From Agathobaculum sp. Marseille-P7918 (GTDB lineage Bacteria; Bacillota; Clostridia; Oscillospirales; Butyricicoccaceae): DNA of 64,000 bases. Both the position numbers and the translations under genes were made by a program. The notes under the pieces were generated by a model. That model worked only from the letters and a program-made list of their open reading frames with translations, made no database searches and was not told the origin of the DNA. The stretch spans positions 1 through 64,000 of the forward strand of contig NZ_UYYD01000010.1 of NCBI RefSeq assembly GCF_900625105.1. Reading direction: 5' to 3'. Shown here one piece after another: positions 7,088-15,149 of this stretch (positions are counted from its first letter, which is position 1; each line of letters begins with the position of its first letter).

Positions 7088-9079
7088 TCAAGCGGATGCG
7101 GCGGTCTGGCTTTGCGGCATTTCGCCGCGGCCGCCCTGCGTGCCGCCCATGCCGCCGTGGCCCATACCGCCGCCGCTGCCGTACAGCAAGCCGTCCAGCG
7201 TGACTTCGGTGGAGGCGTCGCCGGTCGTGACGGTGTAAGTGCCGTCCGCTTCCAGACCGGGGCAGCTGATGACCACCGAGCTGAACGCCTGCGGCGCATC
7301 CCAGGAGGCCAGCACGTTGCCGGCGCTGTCGCAGACCGAGACCGTGCTGCCCGCGGCCTGTGCATCCACGGTGAGCAGGATTGCGCCCTGCGTGGAGCTG
7401 TCGCCGAAATTCTGCGCCATGCCGGACGAGCCTACGCCGATCAGCGTGCCGCCGGTGATGGCGGCGTCGCCGTTGTAGTCGAGCGCCGAATCCGCGCTGC
7501 CGTCCTTGGTGGAAACATAGACTGTGCCGCCGCTGACGGTCAGGTCGCCGTTGGAATCCAGCCCGTCACCGCCCGCGTTGACGGTCAGGCTGCCGCCCGT
7601 GATCGTGATGCTGACGCCGTCTTCTGCGGCAAACTGATCCTGTCCGTTGCCGCCAAAGCCGCTTTCGTTCGCGCCGCCCGCGGCGTTGACGCCGTCGTCG
7701 CTGGCAGTGATGCTGATGTCGCCGCCGCTGACCGTGACGGTCAGGCCTTCCAGCCCTTCGTAGCAGGTGGGAATGTCGATCTCGCCGTCCGAGACGGTCA
7801 GCGCGTTGTCCGCGTGGAACGCGTCGTCGCCGGTTTGGATGTTGGCGGTGCCGCCGCTGACGGTCAGGTCGCCGTTCGAGTGGAAGGCGTCGTCCGCGCA
7901 GTCGAGCGTGAAGCTGCCGCCCAAAATGGTCAGCGCGGTGCCTGCTTTGAAGCCCTTGGTGCTGACCGTGTCGGTCGTGTCATCCTCGGACGCAGCGGAA
8001 GCGTCGGATGCCTGATTTTCGTCCGCGGCAGGCGCTGCGGCTGCATCCGAAGCGGCGGCATTGTCTGTCGGCGCTGCACCCTGCGGCGGATCGGCAGGCG
8101 GCTCTGCGCCCTCCTGCGGCATTTCGCCGGTCGGACGATCGGGCGGCTGCGTGCTGCCGTCCGCATTGGGCATGCGGCCGCCCTTGCCGCCCATACCGCT
8201 GCCGGGTGCGGCATCGCTCGTGTGTGTTTCGCCGTTTGCACTGCCGCCGCCGGTGGTGATCGTGCAGGTCGCGTCGTCCACCTGCATCCAGCTGCTTGCA
8301 CTCAGACCGTCGCCTTCCGCGGTGATGGTGAACGTGCCGCCCGCAAGGTAGACAAAGCCCTTGTCGGCGTCCTCTTCGTTGTCGCTCTGGATGGCGTCTT
8401 TGCCGGTCGTCAGGGTGAAGGTGCCGTCCGCGATGCGTACGCTGTCCTTGCCGGACAGGCCCTGTCCCGCGGCAGTGACCACATAGGTGCCGCTGGCGAT
8501 CGCCAGATCATCCTTGCTGACCACGCCGTGTCCCGCGGGGGAATCGACGGTGAGTGTGCCCAGCCCGTTTAGAGTGAGGTCGGATTTGGAAAAGACCGCG
8601 CCGTCGATGTTGTTGTCGTCCAGTTGGGTGAAGGTTTCACCGGCGGACAGCGTGTTCTGCGAGTCCGCTGCGGTGGTCACAAATACCTTGTCGGCCTGCC
8701 GGACGTAAAGCGCGGCGCAGTCCGTGCAGTGGATGCTGGCGTTATCCAGCACGAGCTGGACTTTGTCGGTGTCCTCGGCATCCACGATCACCATGCCGTC
8801 ATCCAGTGTGCCGGACAGGAGGTAGGTGCCCTCGTCGGTGATGGTGACCGTGCTGCCGTCAATGGTGACCGCGTCGCTGTCGCTGGACGCGGAGCTGCCC
8901 GAAAGCGTGATGGCGGCGGCGGTCGTCTCGTCGTAGCCGACTTCCAGATCGCGGTCGGTGAACATGTCGTCCAGCGTGACCGTCGCGGTCTGGCCGGCTT
9001 CCTCCGTCGCTTGGGCGGACTGACAGCCGGACAGCAGTACGGCAGCCGCCAGCAGCGGCAGCAGGCAGTGTTTTTTCAT
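7088..9079 (-). CDS. Cthe_2159 family carbohydrate-binding lipoprotein
   Basis: A 663-residue exported protein. A lipoprotein signal ends in LLSGC at residue 19. The body is built from repeating beta-strand units such as GTFTLTTGKDAIQSDN, GGTFTITAEGDG and GDLTVSGGTVYVST, the beta-helix pattern of the Cthe_2159 domain (PF14262), whose founder binds cellulose and acidic polysaccharides. A Pro/Gly/Ala-rich insert lies at residues about 290-375 and a Gly-Gly-Met-rich tail at the C-terminus. It is the last gene of an operon with DUF4956 and VTC-domain proteins and probably binds a surface polymer. Confidence 0.85.
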   Translation of the reverse strand: MKKHCLLPLLAAAVLLSGCQSAQATEEAGQTATVTLDDMFTDRDLEVGYDETTAAAITLSGSSASSDSDAVTIDGSTVTITDEGTYLLSGTLDDGMVIVDAEDTDKVQLVLDNASIHCTDCAALYVRQADKVFVTTAADSQNTLSAGETFTQLDDNNIDGAVFSKSDLTLNGLGTLTVDSPAGHGVVSKDDLAIASGTYVVTAAGQGLSGKDSVRIADGTFTLTTGKDAIQSDNEEDADKGFVYLAGGTFTITAEGDGLSASSWMQVDDATCTITTGGGSANGETHTSDAAPGSGMGGKGGRMPNADGSTQPPDRPTGEMPQEGAEPPADPPQGAAPTDNAAASDAAAAPAADENQASDASAASEDDTTDTVSTKGFKAGTALTILGGSFTLDCADDAFHSNGDLTVSGGTANIQTGDDAFHADNALTVSDGEIDIPTCYEGLEGLTVTVSGGDISITASDDGVNAAGGANESGFGGNGQDQFAAEDGVSITITGGSLTVNAGGDGLDSNGDLTVSGGTVYVSTKDGSADSALDYNGDAAITGGTLIGVGSSGMAQNFGDSSTQGAILLTVDAQAAGSTVSVCDSAGNVLASWDAPQAFSSVVISCPGLEADGTYTVTTGDASTEVTLDGLLYGSGGGMGHGGMGGTQGGRGEMPQSQTAASA

Positions 9080-9093
9080 AACAGATGGCTCCT

Positions 9094-9789
9094 TTATAAT
9101 TCCGTGGTGAGGGTTTCCTGCTTGGAAACCGTGATCTCCAGATTGCCGTTGCGGCAGCGGAGCTTGTCGATCAGCTCTTTTTCCACATCCGCGCTGCGCA
9201 GCGTGATATTGTAAGTCAGACGGAACAGGCTGCCCATGTTGGTGGTTTTAACCTGCGTCAGCTCGCAGGCGGAGGTGTATTCGCGCAGCAGCCCGTCAAA
9301 GACACCGGTGTAGTCCAGGTCCTCGGGGATGGTGATGTGCAGGGTTTTGTACAGCGCTGCCTTTTTCCCCGCGCCGAAATCGATGTGGTTGTACAGCATG
9401 GTGGCTGCGCCCAGTACGACGGCGAACAGGAAGCCGTAGGCGATATAGCCCATGCCGATGATCAGGCCGGTGCCCATGGCCAGAAAGATCGCGCCGATCT
9501 CCTTGGCCGTGCCGGGAACCGAGCGGAAGCGCACCAGACTGAACGCACCGGCCACGGCAACGCCCGCGCCGACGTTGCCGTTGACCATCATGATGACCAT
9601 GCAGACAATGGCGGGCAGCAGTGCCATGGTGGCGACAAAGCTGCGGGTATAGCGCGTGCGGTACATGTAGCAGCCCGCGAGCAGCAGCCCGATGACCAGC
9701 GCGCTTGCCACGCAGAGCAAAAAGTCGGAAACCGGGATGACCGTGGTCATCTCCGTGTCAAACAGGCCGCGAAACAGATTGTCAAGCAT
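9094..9789 (-). CDS. DUF4956 domain-containing membrane protein
   Basis: A 231-residue protein. Its N-terminal half has about four hydrophobic segments (residues 20-45, 52-70, 75-90, 105-135) with the DUF4956 signature AGAFSLVRFRSVPGTAKEI. Its C-terminal half is a soluble alpha/beta domain. DUF4956 proteins travel with VTC-domain proteins and Cthe_2159 proteins in Firmicutes, exactly as here; their function is unknown. Its start overlaps the VTC gene by eight bases, showing coupling. Confidence 0.88.
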   Translation of the reverse strand: MLDNLFRGLFDTEMTTVIPVSDFLLCVASALVIGLLLAGCYMYRTRYTRSFVATMALLPAIVCMVIMMVNGNVGAGVAVAGAFSLVRFRSVPGTAKEIGAIFLAMGTGLIIGMGYIAYGFLFAVVLGAATMLYNHIDFGAGKKAALYKTLHITIPEDLDYTGVFDGLLREYTSACELTQVKTTNMGSLFRLTYNITLRSADVEKELIDKLRCRNGNLEITVSKQETLTTEL

Positions 9790-10501
9790 AAAGCAGTCCT
9801 CCGGAAAAGTCAGTGTCCAGCATATTCTGGTATGCTGCGCCGTATTTGGAAAATGAGGTGTGGAAAACGCCGTGTTCGGTGAGCGTATGCGTCATCCAGA
9901 GCGGCATACCGCCGGAGGTTTTGATCTCCATGAGCGTCTGGCCGCACGCCAGCAGAGACGTGCCGTAAACCGGACTGCCGAGCGAAAAGTCGCGGCAGCG
10001 GTACAGGATGTTCTCGTCGAAGGTGACGCGGAAGTCGCTGCCATCCAGCGCATAGAAGGCTTCGCGCTCGTAGGAGAGAAAGACCGCGGGACGCAGCGTG
10101 CGGTAATACGCGCGGAAATATTCGATTTCGTTCGCGATCTGGGACTGCACGGGCAGGGCGCTGCCGGTGCGGAAGCTGTCCATCGCCTGCGCTTCCGGCA
10201 GAACCAGACGCCGCTTGTAAACCACAGACTGGAACTTCTTTTTCAGTTCGACGAATACCGGGTCGCCCGGCCGCGCCTGACGGTAGCTGCGGATGCGCAG
10301 TTTTTCCTTATAGGTGGGCTTTTCCAGCGACCGCCGGATCAGCCGGAAGGTGTCGGTATCATAGTAGATATTCCGGATGGTGCTGCGGCCGAACCGATCC
10401 AGCTGCATATGCTCCTGCATGGCGCGCAGCAGCGCTTGCTTTTGCTGCGCGGTCAGTAAGTATTTGATTTCGTATCGCTCAAAGGTCGTCTGATACGCCA
10501 T
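9782..10501 (-). CDS. VTC domain-containing protein (polyphosphate polymerase-like)
   Basis: A 239-residue protein matching the VTC domain (PF09359), the tunnel fold of yeast polyphosphate polymerase Vtc4. Seen are FERYEIKYLLT at the start, STIRNIYYDTD, YKEKLRIRSY, VFVELKKKF, YKRRL and, near the end, LMEIKT, the basic and acidic residues lining the tunnel. It may make polyphosphate or another polyanion, but bacterial members next to DUF4956 have not been shown to. First gene of the operon; its promoter carries direct repeats that fit a PhoB-type regulator. Confidence 0.87.
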   Translation of the reverse strand: MAYQTTFERYEIKYLLTAQQKQALLRAMQEHMQLDRFGRSTIRNIYYDTDTFRLIRRSLEKPTYKEKLRIRSYRQARPGDPVFVELKKKFQSVVYKRRLVLPEAQAMDSFRTGSALPVQSQIANEIEYFRAYYRTLRPAVFLSYEREAFYALDGSDFRVTFDENILYRCRDFSLGSPVYGTSLLACGQTLMEIKTSGGMPLWMTHTLTEHGVFHTSFSKYGAAYQNMLDTDFSGGLLYA

Positions 10502-10570
10502 AGAGGGTTCCTCCTTCTTGCCGGGCCGGCGGCCTATGGCCGCGGGCCGTATCGTATTTTGACTGTGTTC

Positions 10571-10626
10571 AGTATACCGCCGCTGCCTTAACTAAACTTT
10601 AACAGAAACTTTAAGTAAACTTAAAA
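10571..10626 (-). promoter_or_regulatory. VTC operon promoter with response-regulator repeats
   Basis: The minus strand has TATACT at 10576-10571. In place of a -35 it has copies of TTAAAGTTT at 10602-10594 and 10614-10606, plus a related copy at 10626-10617, spaced 11-12 bases. Direct repeats replacing the -35 are typical of promoters activated by OmpR/PhoB-family regulators; the RR encoded at 11952-12626 is the natural candidate. Confidence 0.6.
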
Positions 10627-10663
10627 CAACCGGATTGTTTTCCGGGGGTGGTAAAAAAAGAAA

Positions 10664-10691
10664 CAGAACCCGCCGAAAAAGGCGGGTTCTG
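10664..10691 (-). terminator. Terminator after the histidine kinase gene
   Basis: CAGAACCCGCC and GGCGGGTTCTG pair perfectly around GAAAAA; on the minus strand a T-rich run follows. Confidence 0.85.
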
Positions 10692-10716
10692 TCGGGTTAT
10701 GGTGCTTTGCAATGGG

Positions 10717-11955
10717 TTATGCGGGAAAAGTGACAGTGATGAGCAGGGAGGCTTCGTCTGCGGTGGAAGCCGTGATTTTCCCCTTGTGCGCGGTGACGAT
10801 CGCCTGCGCGATGGAAAGCCCGAGGCCGTAGCCGCCGGTCTGCGAGTTGCGCGACTGGTCGGTGCGGTAAAACCGGTCGAACAGGTGCTCGGTCTGGGTT
10901 TTGGTGATGTGCTCGGCGGCGTTTCGGACGGTGAAACGGATGAGGTTCTTTTGCTGTTCCAGCGTGCAGGTGATGGTGCTTTGCGGGGTGGAATACTTGA
11001 CTGCGTTGTCCAGCAGGATGGAGAACAATTTGCGCAGCGATTTTTCATCCCCGCACACCGAGAGCATCGGCTGAAGGTGCAGCTCGAGCGCTTTGCCCTG
11101 CGTCCGTGCCACGGCCTGAAACGGTGCGATCGTTTCCTCCGCAATGTCGGACAGCGGCAGCTCGAGCATTTGCAGCTGGGTCTGTTCTTCCTCCATGCGG
11201 GAGAGCAGAATCAGGTCGTTCGTCAGGTCGGCCAGACGTCTGGTCTGCGTCTGGATATCGCTGACCCATTCATTTTCCCCGTAATCCATGGCGAGGATTT
11301 CCGCATCGGCGTTGAGAATGGTCAGCGGGGTTTTCAGTTCATGTCCGGCATCGGTGATAAATTGCTTTTGCTTTTCGTAGTTTTCTAGAAACGGCCGCAC
11401 GATTCGTCCGGACAGAAACACCAGAAGCAGCAGCACCAGCAGCGAGCCGACGATCGACACGGACAGACAACTCAAAAGCAGGGTTTTGAAGTTGTCCAGT
11501 CCTCGGCTGCAATCGAGGAATAGGATAAGCGTTTCCGACGAGGAGTCGTCCACCAGAAAACGGTATTGATCAGTGAATCCCTGCGTTTTGCCCTGCGTCC
11601 ATACCGCCTGTGCGTAGGCGATGGCGGCGGAGGAGTCCACCGCGGCGATTTTGCCGGTGTTGACTGCATGCACGCTGCCATCCTTGTCAAGCGTGACGAA
11701 AAAGTAGCGCGTTTCATAGGGCAGCTCGGGCGACAGATGAGGGCCTTTTTGGGGCATGGGTTCCTCCGGCGGGGTGTCGTGCAGGGCCTTTGGGAAAAAA
11801 CCGTTGTTGTCTGCCAGCAGCGAAAGCGTGCTGTCCGCGTCCCGGATCACCTGACAGTAGTAAACAAGGTTGACGGCGCTCATGATGACCAGCAGCACGG
11901 CCAGCAGCGACACCATGGCGGCGATGATCAGTTTGATGCGAAGTTTTCGGATCAT
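10717..11955 (-). CDS. Sensor histidine kinase
   Basis: 412 residues. A transmembrane helix at about residues 9-32, an extracellular sensor region to about 155, and a second helix (about 160-185) precede a HisKA domain with the H-box DAGHELKTPLTIL. The HATPase domain has SILLDNAVKYS (N-box) and GYGLGLSIA (G-box). The ATG at 11955 overlaps the stop of the response regulator (ATGA), so the two are coupled. The signal is unknown; the neighbouring VTC operon is the likely output. Confidence 0.9.
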   Translation of the reverse strand: MIRKLRIKLIIAAMVSLLAVLLVIMSAVNLVYYCQVIRDADSTLSLLADNNGFFPKALHDTPPEEPMPQKGPHLSPELPYETRYFFVTLDKDGSVHAVNTGKIAAVDSSAAIAYAQAVWTQGKTQGFTDQYRFLVDDSSSETLILFLDCSRGLDNFKTLLLSCLSVSIVGSLLVLLLLVFLSGRIVRPFLENYEKQKQFITDAGHELKTPLTILNADAEILAMDYGENEWVSDIQTQTRRLADLTNDLILLSRMEEEQTQLQMLELPLSDIAEETIAPFQAVARTQGKALELHLQPMLSVCGDEKSLRKLFSILLDNAVKYSTPQSTITCTLEQQKNLIRFTVRNAAEHITKTQTEHLFDRFYRTDQSRNSQTGGYGLGLSIAQAIVTAHKGKITASTADEASLLITVTFPA

Positions 11956-12626
11956 GGCAGTTCCTCCAGCGAGTAACCCGCGTTGCGGGTGGCCTTGATC
12001 TGGATATCGGCGTGCAGCGCGGACAGCTTTTTGCGCAGGTAGGAGATGTAGACCCATACCACGTTAATTTCGGCTTCGCTGTCATAGCCCCAGATCTTTT
12101 CCAGCAGGCGTTCGGAGGAAATCAGGCTGTGCGGATTGCGCAGGAGCAGCTCGAGGATCTGGAATTCCTTGTTGGCCAGCCGGAAACTGCCGGCGGGTGT
12201 GGACAGCTCAAAGCTGGCACAGTCCAGCGTCACGTTGCCCATTTGCAGGCGGGAATCGGTCTGGGCGCTTTGCGTGCGGGTCATCGCGCGGATGCGCGCG
12301 AGCAGTTCCTGCGTGTGGAACGGCTTGGTCAGATAGTCGTTTGCGCCCGCGTCCAGCCCGAGCACTTTGTCATCGACCTCGGCTTTGGCCGTCAGCATGA
12401 GTACGGGGATGCAGTTGCCCTTGCTGCGGATGGTTTTGAGCACGGTGATCCCATCCACTTTGGGCATCATGATATCCAGAATAACGCCGTCGTAGTTGTC
12501 CGCTTCCAGATAGTCCAGGGCGGCTTGGCCGTCGCCGACTGCGTCCACGGAATAATTGTTCCGTTCCAGAATGGTGACCAGCGCTTTGGACAGCGCTTTC
12601 TCATCCTCTGCCAGTAATAATCTCAT
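11952..12626 (-). CDS. Response regulator, OmpR/PhoB family
   Basis: 224 residues. The receiver has all key residues: AEDEK acidic pocket, phospho-acceptor Asp in DGVILDIMMPK, MLTAK, and YLTKPF. A winged-helix DNA-binding domain follows (residues about 130-222, with YISYLRKKL and TRNAGYSL). It is the partner of the histidine kinase immediately downstream. The promoter of this gene and of the VTC operon carry related TTAAA repeats at the -35 position, suggesting autoregulation and activation of the VTC operon. Confidence 0.92.
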   Translation of the reverse strand: MRLLLAEDEKALSKALVTILERNNYSVDAVGDGQAALDYLEADNYDGVILDIMMPKVDGITVLKTIRSKGNCIPVLMLTAKAEVDDKVLGLDAGANDYLTKPFHTQELLARIRAMTRTQSAQTDSRLQMGNVTLDCASFELSTPAGSFRLANKEFQILELLLRNPHSLISSERLLEKIWGYDSEAEINVVWVYISYLRKKLSALHADIQIKATRNAGYSLEELP

Positions 12627-12676
12627 GTGAAAGTCTCCTTGAGGGCAAAGTATGCCGCATGCCGTTTCCTGCTTTT

Positions 12677-12714
12677 ATTATACAATACCGGTGCAACTTT
12701 AAATAGAGTTTAAC
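12677..12714 (-). promoter_or_regulatory. Promoter of the RR-HK operon with direct repeats
   Basis: The minus strand has TATAAT at 12682-12677. The -35 position is not consensus, but GTTAAAC and TTTAAAGTT repeats sit there 11 bases apart (12714-12694). They resemble those before the VTC operon, which supports autoregulation. Confidence 0.5.
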
Positions 12715-12898
12715 GATGCACAAAATGCTAAACGCATAACTGGTGGAACACACAGGAAGAAAGTGGAAGAATAAGGAAGAAAAGTGCGAAATAACAGGGA
12801 AAAAATAAAAAAAGACAGACAGTTTTGAAATTTTTGTCGATAAAACGGATTATATTTTATTGAACGGTGGGGGAAGAAACAGATGGGAGGCAAAAACA

Positions 12899-13084
12899 AT
12901 GCGGTATCGGATGATCGCGTGCAGCAGCGGACAGTTTGGCTTGGAAGGGGACGGCGTGTATATAGAGGATGTTTTCGTATCCAGACAGGAAATGGTACAT
13001 TTTGTCGGGCGGCTCAATCGGTTTGATGTTTCGCCCTGCCATATATACGATGTGATCGAGGATTATTTTGGGGAACTCGTTTGA
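12899..13084 (+). CDS. DUF6514 family small protein
   Basis: 61 residues from the ATG at 12899, which has GGGAGG upstream. The pattern is a Gly-rich beta start (SSGQFGLEGDGVYIEDV), then VGRLNRFDVSPCHIYDVIEDYFGE. This fits the DUF6514 family of small clostridial proteins, which has no known function. It stands alone, between the two-component promoter region and its own terminator. Confidence 0.6.
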   Translation: MRYRMIACSSGQFGLEGDGVYIEDVFVSRQEMVHFVGRLNRFDVSPCHIYDVIEDYFGELV

Positions 13085-13104
13085 CGGAGGAGTCAGATAA
13101 TTCC

Positions 13105-13134
13105 AAAAAAGGACGCAGAATGCGTCCTTTTTTT
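13105..13134 (+). terminator. Terminator after the DUF6514 gene
   Basis: AAAAAAGGACGCA and TGCGTCCTTTTTT pair around a short loop, ending in a T run. Confidence 0.88.
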
Positions 13135-13163
13135 CATAGCGCGACAGTTTTCGACAAAATTCT

Positions 13164-13192
13164 TTGCGTTTCGCGGAAAAAATCCGTATAAT
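13164..13192 (+). promoter_or_regulatory. Sigma-A promoter of the sigma/DUF4367 operon
   Basis: TTGCGT (13164-13169) and TATAAT (13187-13192), spacer 17, 35 bases before the start at 13227. Confidence 0.75.
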
Positions 13193-13226
13193 AACAAGTG
13201 ATTGCACCGAAAGAAAGAGAGGGAGC

Positions 13227-13754
13227 ATGCGGATGAAAGCGGACAAGGTGGAACGCTTGTATCGCAAATATGCGAAAATGATGCTTTGTGCGGCGCATTC
13301 CGCGACGAATGACCCGCAGCTGGCGGAGGATGCCGTACAGCAGACATTCGAGAAACTGCTGCGCATGGAGGATCGGATCAAGGAAGAGGAAGAAAAGATG
13401 ACGGGCGGTCTGCTGATCCTGATGACCCGGCAGGCGGTCAGCGAACTGTTTGAAAAGAAAACCAAGGCGGTTGGAATGCAAACGGTGGATGATGAGAATA
13501 CACCGGAGGCTGTGGATGAAATGGGGGACATCCTTGGCCTGATCTTCCAGAAGGATTTTGTGCAGGACCTGACCAAATCGCTGGGATGGCTGAAGGAGAA
13601 ATATTCGGTTCCGATCATCTTGCGGTATGGATATGAAATGAATAACGATGAGATCGCGCGTCTGCTGCATATTGACAAAGGCAAAGTATGTGTGCGCATT
13701 CACCGGGGCATGAAAAAGATCCGGGAATATCTGGAGAAAGGAGGCGGGCTGTAA
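13227..13754 (+). CDS. RNA polymerase sigma factor, sigma-70 family (ECF-like)
   Basis: 175 residues with region 2 (YRKYAKMMLCAAHSATND, AEDAVQQTFEKLL) and region 4 (ILRYGYEMNNDEIARLLHI, VCVRIHRGMKKIREYL). The linker is long and acidic. It would direct RNA polymerase to a small regulon. The ATG at 13227 follows GAGGGAG. Its stop overlaps the start of the DUF4367 gene (TAATG at 13752-13756), the usual layout of an ECF factor with its membrane-bound partner. Confidence 0.88.
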   Translation: MRMKADKVERLYRKYAKMMLCAAHSATNDPQLAEDAVQQTFEKLLRMEDRIKEEEEKMTGGLLILMTRQAVSELFEKKTKAVGMQTVDDENTPEAVDEMGDILGLIFQKDFVQDLTKSLGWLKEKYSVPIILRYGYEMNNDEIARLLHIDKGKVCVRIHRGMKKIREYLEKGGGL

Positions 13755-14488
13755 TGGAGCAGAATCAAAAGCATGAGCAGGAAATGCTGGAACAGATGCT
13801 GAAATACGCCAGCGCGCAGTCGCTGGAAGCGCTGTATGACGAATATGCGGATGAAACGACGGATGACAGCCAGCCTTCCGAGCAGTTGGACAACGCGGTC
13901 ATGCAGATGCTGGCAGATGCGCGGGAAAAAGAGCAGCAGGAGGAACGGGCGCGGAACAAGGCGGTGCGGTACCGGCACATGCTGCGGCGGCTGGCCGCTG
14001 CGGTGGCGCTGGTGGTTGCGATCGGCGCGGTCGGCGGTATGCTGGTGATGAATGTTGAGGCGTGGCGCGTGCCGTTTTTGAATTTTGTGTTTGAGATCAC
14101 CGGCGAGGGAACCGAGGTACGGCTGAACGGGGAGGATGAACTTGCGAAACAGACAGTTTCCTTTTCTGTTCCGGTGCCGGAATATCTTCCGGAAAATTTT
14201 GAATTGACCAATAGTATGGATGATACGGTCAAAAGCTATTTGACGTATCAAGATGATGCAGGGAACGAGATTATTTATATTTTCACTTCTTCTGATGAAA
14301 CCATGTGGACAAAATATGCGGATCAGGAGAAAGAAAATGTCAGCATCAATGGCATGAACGGATATTTAATCGGCGGGTCGGGGCAAGAAGGAATTACCCT
14401 GATTTGGGGAAGTGAAGATGAAGTATTCACTTTATGGGGTGAAATTTCGGCGGATGAACTGATCAAAATTGCGGAAAGTATAAAATGA
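13754..14488 (+). CDS. DUF4367 domain protein, probable anti-sigma partner
   Basis: 244 residues. An acidic helical N-terminus (about 1-75) is followed by a transmembrane helix (about 79-98). The outer C-terminal domain contains VPEYLPENFELT and SINGMNGYLIGG, the DUF4367 pattern. DUF4367 proteins are often encoded right after an ECF sigma factor and are thought to hold it at the membrane. No classical zinc anti-sigma motif is present, so the anti-sigma role is inferred from the coupled start. The 3' half is visibly AT-richer than the operon's first gene. Confidence 0.8.
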   Translation: MEQNQKHEQEMLEQMLKYASAQSLEALYDEYADETTDDSQPSEQLDNAVMQMLADAREKEQQEERARNKAVRYRHMLRRLAAAVALVVAIGAVGGMLVMNVEAWRVPFLNFVFEITGEGTEVRLNGEDELAKQTVSFSVPVPEYLPENFELTNSMDDTVKSYLTYQDDAGNEIIYIFTSSDETMWTKYADQEKENVSINGMNGYLIGGSGQEGITLIWGSEDEVFTLWGEISADELIKIAESIK

Positions 14489-14543
14489 AATAAACCCCTT
14501 TCTTTTCCAGTATATTAGATGACTGGTAAAGAAAGGAGTATAC

Positions 14544-14972
14544 ATGAAAAAGTATTTCAGATACGTCGCTTTATGTCTGGTATTGTCCATTTTTATGTCG
14601 AATGTTTCGCTCGCAGTCAGTGAGGATGCCATCACATTATCCAATGCAAGTGATGCGTTTGTGCAGACTTCGCATACCTCGGATTTGGATACGGATACAG
14701 GATTGTATATTTATGCTGCGGATGTGATTGCCAAATCGGGCGCAACGTCAACATATGTTTCCTGTGTGATTCAGAGAAGAGAAAACGGGGAGTTTGTAAA
14801 CGTCCCGGGCGCTTGGCTCTCGGATTCACAGTCCGGCAGATTTGCAGCGGTTGGCGGCCAGCGATATGTGTATAAAGGTTATTGGTACCGCACGCAGGCC
14901 ACCTATATTGTTCATATCAATGGTCAGGAATATAAGATTGTTAACAACAGTGACCAGTATTGGTACAACTGA
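14544..14972 (+). CDS. Small secreted protein of unknown family
   Basis: 142 residues with a clear signal peptide (residues about 1-25, cleavage near LAVSE). The mature part is Ser/Thr- and Tyr-rich, with VSCVIQRRENGEF and a C-terminal VHINGQEYKIVNNS; it looks like a small beta-sandwich. I do not recognise the family with certainty. GAAAGGAG precedes its ATG. It follows the sigma/DUF4367 pair after 55 bases and may be part of that regulon. Its codons are AT-richer than the surrounding chromosome. Confidence 0.7.
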   Translation: MKKYFRYVALCLVLSIFMSNVSLAVSEDAITLSNASDAFVQTSHTSDLDTDTGLYIYAADVIAKSGATSTYVSCVIQRRENGEFVNVPGAWLSDSQSGRFAAVGGQRYVYKGYWYRTQATYIVHINGQEYKIVNNSDQYWYN

Positions 14973-15021
14973 TTTGTCCAACCCATCAAGTGATTTATTA
15001 ACAACGGAAAGACCAGTCACG

Positions 15022-15050
15022 AAAAGCCTCACGTTTGGTGGGGCTTTTTT
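15022..15050 (+). terminator. Terminator after the secreted protein gene
   Basis: AAAGCCTCAC and GGTGGGGCTTTTTT form a stem with a GTTT loop and T run. Confidence 0.8.
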
Positions 15051-15079
15051 GTGCCCGAAAGCCGGCCGGCGGCCGCGGA

Positions 15080-15108
15080 TTGTGCGCTTTCCGGATTTAT
15101 GGTATAAT
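15080..15108 (+). promoter_or_regulatory. Sigma-A promoter of the alarmone synthetase gene
   Basis: TTGTGC (15080-15085) and TATAAT (15103-15108), spacer 17, with a strong ribosome-binding site GGAGGAG before the ATG at 15150. Confidence 0.75.
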
Positions 15109-15149
15109 ATAAAAAACATCCGTATTACTGTTTTCACGGAGGAGATCTT

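Noticed and set aside
6992-8572. Plus-strand open frame of 526 codons
   Set aside because: It is the shadow of the repetitive Cthe_2159-like gene; its apparent repeats come from that gene's beta-helix units.
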